Assembly: GCA_910592005.1 (NCBI GenBank)
Contig: CAJVPP010003362.1
Span: forward strand, 1-11,878
Direction of reading: 5' to 3'
From: Funneliformis mosseae
Lineage: Eukaryota > Glomeromycota > Glomeromycetes > Glomerales > Glomeraceae
DNA: 11,878 nt
Within the stretch, counting starts at the first letter, position 1, and each line of letters begins with the position of its first letter. Positions 8,051 to 11,878 of the stretch are shown here, piece after piece. Made by a program: the position numbers and the translations under genes. Below the pieces are notes generated by a model. The model saw only the letters and a list, made by a program, of their open reading frames with translations. It had not been told where the DNA came from and did no database searches.

Positions 8051-8416
8051 TTACTTAGAAAACAAATTTTGAAAATTTGGTACTTTCCCAGGACTCCCCC
8101 ACATTTTAAAAGATATAATTGGAAATGTCAAATGAGCCATTATACCTACCATTATTCTTTTAACAAAGACGTTTATAACATTTGTATTTAGATATCTTAA
8201 TTTAAATTTTTGAATTAAAATATAAATTCTATGTAAATATTTATATGTGCATGTAATTCTTTGTTGATATAATGAAAACAGGACCTTCATTTGAGATTTA
8301 CTTGCTTGTGTTTTAATGCATAGTAAACGGCAGTTCAGGGCAACAAACCAACTTGTACTACATAAACATAAGAACTTTTGCAAATCATCATTGGGTCCAT
8401 AATATTTGTGAAACAT
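8051..8416 (-). CDS. Doubtful hypothetical protein, 121 aa
   Basis: An uninterrupted frame of 121 codons on the minus strand, starting at an ATG just inside the poly-T tract and divergent from the kelch gene with about 240 bp between starts. The N-terminal half contains several Cys and Trp (KFLCLCSTSWFVALNC). The middle is rich in Lys, Tyr and Ile. The end reads KMWGSPGKVPNF. There is no signal peptide, transmembrane segment or domain that I recognise. A frame of this length can arise by chance in AT-rich DNA, though stops are AT-rich codons and so 121 codons is mildly unusual. Splicing within it cannot be excluded. Confidence 0.2.
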   Translation of the reverse strand: MFHKYYGPNDDLQKFLCLCSTSWFVALNCRLLCIKTQASKSQMKVLFSLYQQRITCTYKYLHRIYILIQKFKLRYLNTNVINVFVKRIMVGIMAHLTFPIISFKMWGSPGKVPNFQNLFSK

Positions 8417-8458
8417 TTTTTTTTTTTTTTATTTTTTTTTTTAAAAAAAATAAAAAAT
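8416..8458. repeat. Poly-T/poly-A low-complexity tract
   Basis: T15, A, T11, then A8, T and A-rich sequence. It lies between the two divergent frames and about 200 bp before the kelch start. Tracts like this commonly act as nucleosome-poor promoter DNA in fungi; that role here is inference. Confidence 0.7.
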
Positions 8459-8512
8459 TTATACAGTTATGTCAATAGTGTTGTTGTATTTTACAATGGT
8501 GTAATATTTAAA

Positions 8513-8520
8513 TATAAAAG
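8513..8520 (+). promoter_or_regulatory. Candidate TATA box of the kelch gene
   Basis: TATAAAAG, about 139 bp upstream of the ATG at 8659 and just downstream of the T tract. It is the best match to a TATA box in the interval, but isolated TATA-like words are common in AT-rich DNA. Confidence 0.3.
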
Positions 8521-8658
8521 AAATGTTTATTTTTATGGCCTCCGTATGTTTCAATCGTTACAAATAACTACACAACGTTTTGTATCACGTCTCGTACTTC
8601 TTATACAAGTTTGGTTCAAAAAATTTTCTATTCCGCTTCTTTTTTTGAATTACTTAAA

Positions 8659-10084
8659 ATGATTAGTGCAATCTTATTATTTGTTTACTATCTTTTTGTT
8701 GTTATTTATCCCATATCCTGTCAAATAATTCAAGGACGCATTGATGCCACAAGTGTAATCAAAGATAACATCATATATGTTCTTGGAGGAGTTAATAATG
8801 AAAAGGCTTTACCTGAAATATTGTCCCTCGATCTTACCACATCAATGACAACAGATTCACCACCATGGTCGCATACGTTAAATGCTCCACCTTTGGCATT
8901 TGCATCAAGCGGAGTGGTTCTTGGCGGTCTTAATAATAATTTTATACTTGTCATTGGTGGTAATATGACTGATTCGGTTAGTGGTGTTAATATATATGGC
9001 GAACAAACTCTATTGGAATATGATATTCATAAAAATGAATGGAAAAGAATAGCAATGGCTGGCGCGCCCCAATTAAATGGGAGAATTCAATTTAGTTTTT
9101 TAAGTGATAATGGTGGAAAGGCTTATCTACATGGTGGTTATAATGGCACGTTTCTAGGTGATACATATTTATTTGATACACTTTCGTTCACCTGGAATTT
9201 GTTACCGGCACCTCAAATTCCAATATTGGCAGATGACTTTTCTTCCGTATGGTTAAATGATGGACGGTTGATCATCATTGGAGGATATGGACCGCCAGAG
9301 AATAATGCTCCCATACATAGACCTATTAGCCAGGTAAACTACAAGAGAGAATTCATATAATAATGAGATTTACTAATTTTTAGAATATATAGATCGAAAT
9401 ATTTAATACGATTGATAATACTTGGAGTAAAAAAATTGTACCACAACCTAAAGAAATGACCGATCACCGTAGATATCATACATCTACACTTCGTAAGTAA
9501 ATCTTTACTTTTCTTTCACCCTTTGAAAATCTCACTAACTTTCTTACTACCTAGTTCCAAATGGAGATGTTGTAATAGTCGGGGGACTTGATGTAACACC
9601 CAACGTTGTAATATTAGAAACAGCAAAAGATCCATTTCGGTGGAGGATTCCAGACATTTCTGGATTAGAAACTCCACTGCTTAATGAACATTGTGCAGAA
9701 CTTGTCGAACATAGATATATTTTCATCATGTTTGGTATGTCTAGTATATTATGTTACATTATTTTAAAAAATAGTAATACGATCTATCTTTAACTTTTTT
9801 CAGGAAGAAAAATGGATTACCAAAATAATGACAAGCTCTACATACTTGATACAGAGAATTATCTATGGATTACAAATTTTACGCCAAACACATTAATCGC
9901 ATCACCATCATCAGCACCATCATCAACATTGACGCCATCACATTCGACAGTCCTTTCAAGAACAGTAGTATTATCTATAGTCATGCCAATTCTATCTATT
10001 ATTTTACTGGGTTCATTTGTATTTTTTTATAAAAAGCGTAAAAACCGATCGGGTCATTTTACTACACAATTAGAGAAGGTCTAG
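8659..10084 (+). CDS. Kelch-repeat type I membrane protein, four exons, 411 aa
   Basis: Exons are 8659-9333, 9393-9492, 9555-9734 and 9804-10084 (1,236 nt with stop). Residues 1-21 form a signal peptide (hydrophobic 4-17, ISC before the likely cleavage site). The lumenal or extracellular part has six kelch-like blades, each a hydrophobic strand ending in GG and a later Trp: GG 43-44/W70, 100-101/W128, 159-160/W179, 208-209/W236, 268-269/W288 and G319/W340. Such blades fold into a beta-propeller that binds proteins or glycans; the ligand is unknown. N-glycosylation sequons are at N102, N162 and N343. Residues 350-372 are a Ser/Thr/Pro stalk, 373-394 a transmembrane helix, then KKRKNR and a short cytoplasmic tail. 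I chose Met 8659 because it places the signal peptide at the N-terminus; an in-frame ATG at 8611 would add 16 residues. The exon joins are supported by continuous kelch motifs across them. A possible alternative C-terminus follows the stop. Confidence 0.9.
9334..9392 (+). other. Intron 1 of the kelch gene (59 bp, phase 0)
   Basis: Donor GTAAAC, branch-site-like TACTAA at 9371-9376, acceptor TATAG at 9392. The nearer TTTTTAG acceptor ending at 9383 would bring TAG into frame after two codons, so the later AG is preferred. It joins PISQ to IEIFNT, completing a kelch strand. If retained, the reading frame ends at 9360. Confidence 0.8.
9493..9554 (+). other. Intron 2 of the kelch gene (62 bp, phase 1)
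   Basis: Consensus donor GTAAGT, branch-site-like CACTAAC at 9533-9539, acceptor CTAG ending at 9554. It joins HTSTL to LPNGDVVIVGG, restoring a kelch blade across the junction. Confidence 0.85.
9735..9803 (+). other. Intron 3 of the kelch gene (69 bp, phase 1)
   Basis: Donor GTATGT, branch-site-like CTTTAAC at 9788-9794, acceptor TTTTTTCAG ending at 9803. It joins IFIMF to GRKMDYQ through a split glycine codon. Confidence 0.85.
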
Positions 10085-10085
10085 T

Positions 10086-10151
10086 GACGCGTATACAATG
10101 GTTAATCCAAACGGAGAAAATCATAAACCTGTAGATCGAATGAGTGATTAA
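10086..10151 (+). other. Coding-like tail in the +1 frame after the kelch stop
   Basis: Immediately past the stop (10082-10084) the +1 frame reads 21 residues beginning DAYTMVNPNGEN and ending KPVDRMSD before TAA 10149-10151. The composition is that of a soluble cytoplasmic tail, not of AT-rich noncoding DNA. In this frame the reading is open from 10074. A one-base indel between about 10071 and 10085 would explain it. It may be a recent frameshift, a sequencing error, or coincidence. Confidence 0.4.
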
Positions 10152-10492
10152 TGATTCAAATTTTTGATCGTTAACTTCCTCAAGGTTATGGTTAGGTTCT
10201 AAGTTTATAAATTCTACAAGCTTTTTTTTTATTAGAAAGTTCGAATCAACATATACGAATTACACAATGTGATTAAAAAGTGCAACTCATTTTCAACACT
10301 TAATTTATTATTAATATCTTTAAAAGTCAGAATGTCTCTCACCCATACTTCTACATCTTACGTAGGGATTTTGCAGATCATTGTTTTATAAAATTCTTTT
10401 CAACTAGTTTTTAAGTTTCTCAATCCTCGATTGATATTTGTTGGCCCATTGATTTATATATATCCGAATTACAATTATAAAAAGCCATTTTA
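10152..10492. other. 3' flank of the kelch gene, gene-free
   Basis: Presumed 3' untranslated region followed by intergenic DNA. No exact AATAAA was seen close behind the stop; only AT-rich words such as TTTATAAAT near 10205. No reading frame or repeat was recognised. Confidence 0.4.
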
Positions 10493-10688
10493 ACCAATTA
10501 CGGTTGTGAGGCCATTTTGGCAAAGTCGAAACTTTTCTGCTTCGACGACAGATTTCGACAGTTTCGACGGGTCTCGATTTCGATGCCTGTCGGAACCTCC
10601 GGGTTTTTTCCCGACCATTTCGTGAATTTTTTTGATGGGTGTCGTTGCGCCTCGGAAATCCCTTTAATATTCATGTTTTTTGTTCCTG
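10493..10688. repeat. GC-richer dispersed-repeat-like block
   Basis: The block from ACCAATTACGGTTGTGAGG to about TTGTTCCTG is much less AT-rich than its flanks. It contains repeated TTCGAC/GTCGAA words (near 10526, 10541, 10553, 10562), CTCCGGG followed by a CCCG, and TGTCGTTGCGCCTCGG. It is open on both strands at once (65 codons plus, 88 codons minus), which suggests an unselected sequence low in stops and not a gene. It is inferred to be a copy of a dispersed repeat, possibly a SINE or miniature element. No clear Pol III boxes or terminal repeats were found. Confidence 0.4.
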
Positions 10689-11001
10689 TAAATAATATAA
10701 ATAACCTAGAATAGTGAATTATTAAACAATATTCAATGCCTAAAGATTCCAGATGCTCCAACATTTAGAAAATAGATCGATATTTACGGTAAGATATATT
10801 TCATATTTTCGTGTAAAATTTATCTTGGAAATTTCTTTCGCATTCAAATATTTTTTTATTACATATTAAATATAGAATAAAATATACAAAAACGTCAGTA
10901 ATTTCAAATCTAAAGTAATTCATCCTTTGAGTAACTTTATCTTAAAAATTATTAATTTAAAGTATTCAATATCTTAGCTTTTTAAATGGGTCGCATTCAA
11001 C
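10689..11001. other. Gene-free AT-rich spacer
   Basis: No reading frame, repeat or regulatory motif could be supported between the GC-richer block and the inverted-repeat element at 11006. Confidence 0.4.
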
Positions 11002-11005
11002 TTAT

Positions 11006-11175
11006 CGACGATCATTTTACCGACATGGTTATTTCACTGACATGTTATTTCACCGACAAATAATAAAAATTTTAAACTTTTATAATTTTATTCAGTAGTT
11101 TGGACAAGAAAGATTTATATTTTGTCGGTGAAATAACTTGTCGGTGAAATAATCATGTCGGTATAATGATAGTCG
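11006..11175. mobile_element. Miniature inverted-repeat element with 55-bp arms
   Basis: The arms 11006-11060 and 11121-11175 are reverse complements with 50 of 55 positions identical and no gaps. They begin CGAC and contain repeated ACCGACA and TTATTTCACCGACA words, so each arm is itself internally repetitive. A 60-bp AT-rich loop separates them. TTAT directly abuts both outer edges (11002-11005 and 11176-11179) and may be a 4-bp target duplication. There is no coding capacity. The superfamily is not assignable from the ends alone. Confidence 0.8.
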
Positions 11176-11179
11176 TTAT

Positions 11180-11499
11180 GTCGGTGCTTATAAAATGATT
11201 AGAAATTTCTCGGCGTCAATCAAATTTATAAGTTAGCACAAATCAAATTCAATTTTTTTACTCACGTTATTTAACTTTAACAATGGATAGTTCACTAAAC
11301 TTCCGTTTAAATGCATGTCCAATTTGTCTAATTTGTTTACTATGTGAAAAAACGTATAGTAAAGATTGTTTATGTCCACCTATAGAAGTTTTAAAATACA
11401 TAAAGTCCTTATAGAAAAAAATATTCATGGCGATTTTTGGCGCTAATACCGAGAAATTTCTATTCTTTTGATTGGCACCGAAATTTCGACAGTGCCGAT
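11180..11499. mobile_element. Second inverted-repeat pair enclosing a Cys-rich frame
   Basis: The left arm 11180-11224 carries GTCGGTGCTTAT, AGAAATTTCT and CGGCGTCAATCAAA. The right arm 11467-11499 read in reverse carries ATCGGCACTGTC, GAAATTTC and CGGTGCCAATCAAA, giving an imperfect inverted match with small gaps. Another GAGAAATTTCT lies at 11450-11460. The segment abuts the 11006-11175 element and shares its GTCGGTG word. It may be a related miniature element about 320 bp long or the outer part of a composite. No target duplication was identified. Confidence 0.45.
11283..11414 (+). CDS. Cysteine-rich 43-residue hypothetical peptide
   Basis: ATG at 11283 (context ACAATGG) to TAG at 11412-11414. 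The peptide has six Cys between residues 12 and 31 in the pattern CxxCxxCxxCx7CxC, reading CPICLICLLCEKTYSKDCLC. That spacing resembles zinc-binding knuckles or a small disulfide-rich peptide. There is no signal peptide. The frame sits between the inverted arms 11180-11224 and 11467-11499. It could be a micro-gene, an exon captured by or left in a transposon, or chance; six Cys codons in twenty is unlikely for random sequence this AT-rich. The family was not recognised. Confidence 0.3.
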   Translation: MDSSLNFRLNACPICLICLLCEKTYSKDCLCPPIEVLKYIKSL

Positions 11500-11501
11500 A
11501 A

Positions 11502-11800
11502 AAAATTTACACGTCCCGAATTATGTAATTGTTATATTCATTAACCTACCGTAATCTTAAAATATTTTTTGAAGCGTAGAAGGTAAAAAAAAAAAAATTT
11601 ACTTGCAGAATCTTTTTTTTTGTACAAATCATTATTATATTTTTTTGGATATTTATGGCGGAGTAACATTGCGGTTTATATTTTGAATTTTGGGAATGGA
11701 ATTTCTATTTTCTAAAAAAAGGGAAATGAAATGGTATATTTAGATTATATACTGAAACATAGTCTTTTCATGATGCTCATTGCGTCTATATTTTTTTTCA
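11502..11800. other. Gene-free stretch before the terminal exon candidate
   Basis: No coding signal. Short A and T runs lie at 11586-11597 and 11612-11620. ACTTGCAG at 11601-11608 and TTTTTTTTCAG ending at 11801 look like splice acceptors, so part of this may be intronic to a gene running off the right edge. Confidence 0.3.
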
Positions 11801-11801
11801 G

Positions 11802-11878
11802 ATGTCAATTGGTTATATTGCTGAAGCTCGAGTCAAACAAGACTGCAGCACTAATAAAATCTCTATTTGAATGTAATT
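11802..11878 (+). CDS. Possible exon running off the right edge
   Basis: A textbook acceptor (TTTTTTTTCAG ending at 11801) is followed by sequence of noticeably more balanced composition. The frame starting at 11803 stays open to the window edge for 25 codons, containing LVILLKLESNKTAAL and IKSLFECN. The frame starting with the ATG at 11802 closes after 23 codons. No upstream donor or first exon could be fixed. The minus strand also has a short open frame here, so strand is not certain. The family was not recognised. Confidence 0.3.

Noticed and set aside
8611..8658. Upstream in-frame ATG (8611) as the kelch start
   Set aside because: It would put 16 residues ahead of the signal peptide; the ATG at 8659 begins directly with the hydrophobic leader, though the longer form cannot be excluded.
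8378..8662. 94-codon plus-strand frame before the kelch gene
   Set aside because: It starts with a poly-Phe run coded by the T tract and overlaps the kelch 5' region in another frame; low complexity and no domain.
8730..8954. 74-codon minus-strand frame inside kelch exon 1
   Set aside because: It is the antisense shadow of well-supported kelch coding sequence.
9384..9392. Nearer acceptor TTTTTAG (ending 9383) for kelch intron 1
   Set aside because: It brings an in-frame TAG after two codons, whereas the AG at 9392 restores the kelch strand.
9547..9729. 60-codon minus-strand frame over kelch exon 3
   Set aside because: It is an antisense shadow; the plus strand has matching splice sites and kelch motifs.
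10498..10764. 88-codon minus-strand and 65-codon plus-strand frames in the GC-richer block
   Set aside because: Two overlapping opposite frames in a repeat-like segment of unusual composition, with no domain or signal; better explained as a repeat.

Overview
The window looks like nuclear DNA of a filamentous fungus, most plausibly an arbuscular mycorrhizal fungus (Glomeromycotina, Rhizophagus-like). This is inferred from four things: strong AT richness, one gene with three short (59-69 bp) GT-AG introns, a secretory kelch-repeat membrane protein of a type expanded in that group, and a dense carpet of decayed DNA transposons and miniature inverted-repeat elements. No bacterial operons, Shine-Dalgarno sites, tRNA, rRNA or CRISPR array were seen.

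Layout. 1-81 is an adenine tract (60 A without a break at 22-81). 82-453 is featureless. 462-892 is a clean miniature element with hAT-type ends, an 8-bp target duplication and six CTCGAG palindromes. From about 903 to 7050 the DNA is a very AT-rich graveyard; for example, the line 3601-3660 has only 9 G or C in 60. It holds a minus-strand coding relic (2008-2172), a badly decayed hAT transposase (about 2848-4737) with recognisable BED-finger, catalytic-core and dimerisation-domain remnants, a nested fold-back (4026-4114), and a family of TCTGAA-type fold-back repeats (6009-7178) that includes a four-copy 62-bp tandem array. Tryptophan positions in the transposase have become TAG, TAA and TGA, so G:C to A:T transitions shaped this region.

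After about 7180 the composition becomes less extreme. 7220-7327 is a short glutamine-rich reading frame and 7489-7608 a small GC-richer inverted-repeat element. The one convincing intact gene lies at 8659-10084, plus strand, in four exons. It encodes a 411-residue protein with a signal peptide, six kelch-like blades, a Ser/Thr/Pro stalk, one transmembrane helix and a short basic tail. A further 21 plausible residues lie just past its stop in the +1 frame. Upstream and divergent is a weak 121-codon open frame (8051-8416, minus).

Downstream come a GC-richer dispersed-repeat-like block (10493-10688), a miniature element with 55-bp arms (11006-11175), and a second inverted-repeat pair (11180-11224 and 11467-11499) enclosing a cysteine-rich 43-codon frame. 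The window ends in a possible exon (11802-11878). The kelch protein probably acts at the cell surface or in the secretory system. Nothing here ties it functionally to its neighbours, which are mostly mobile-element debris.
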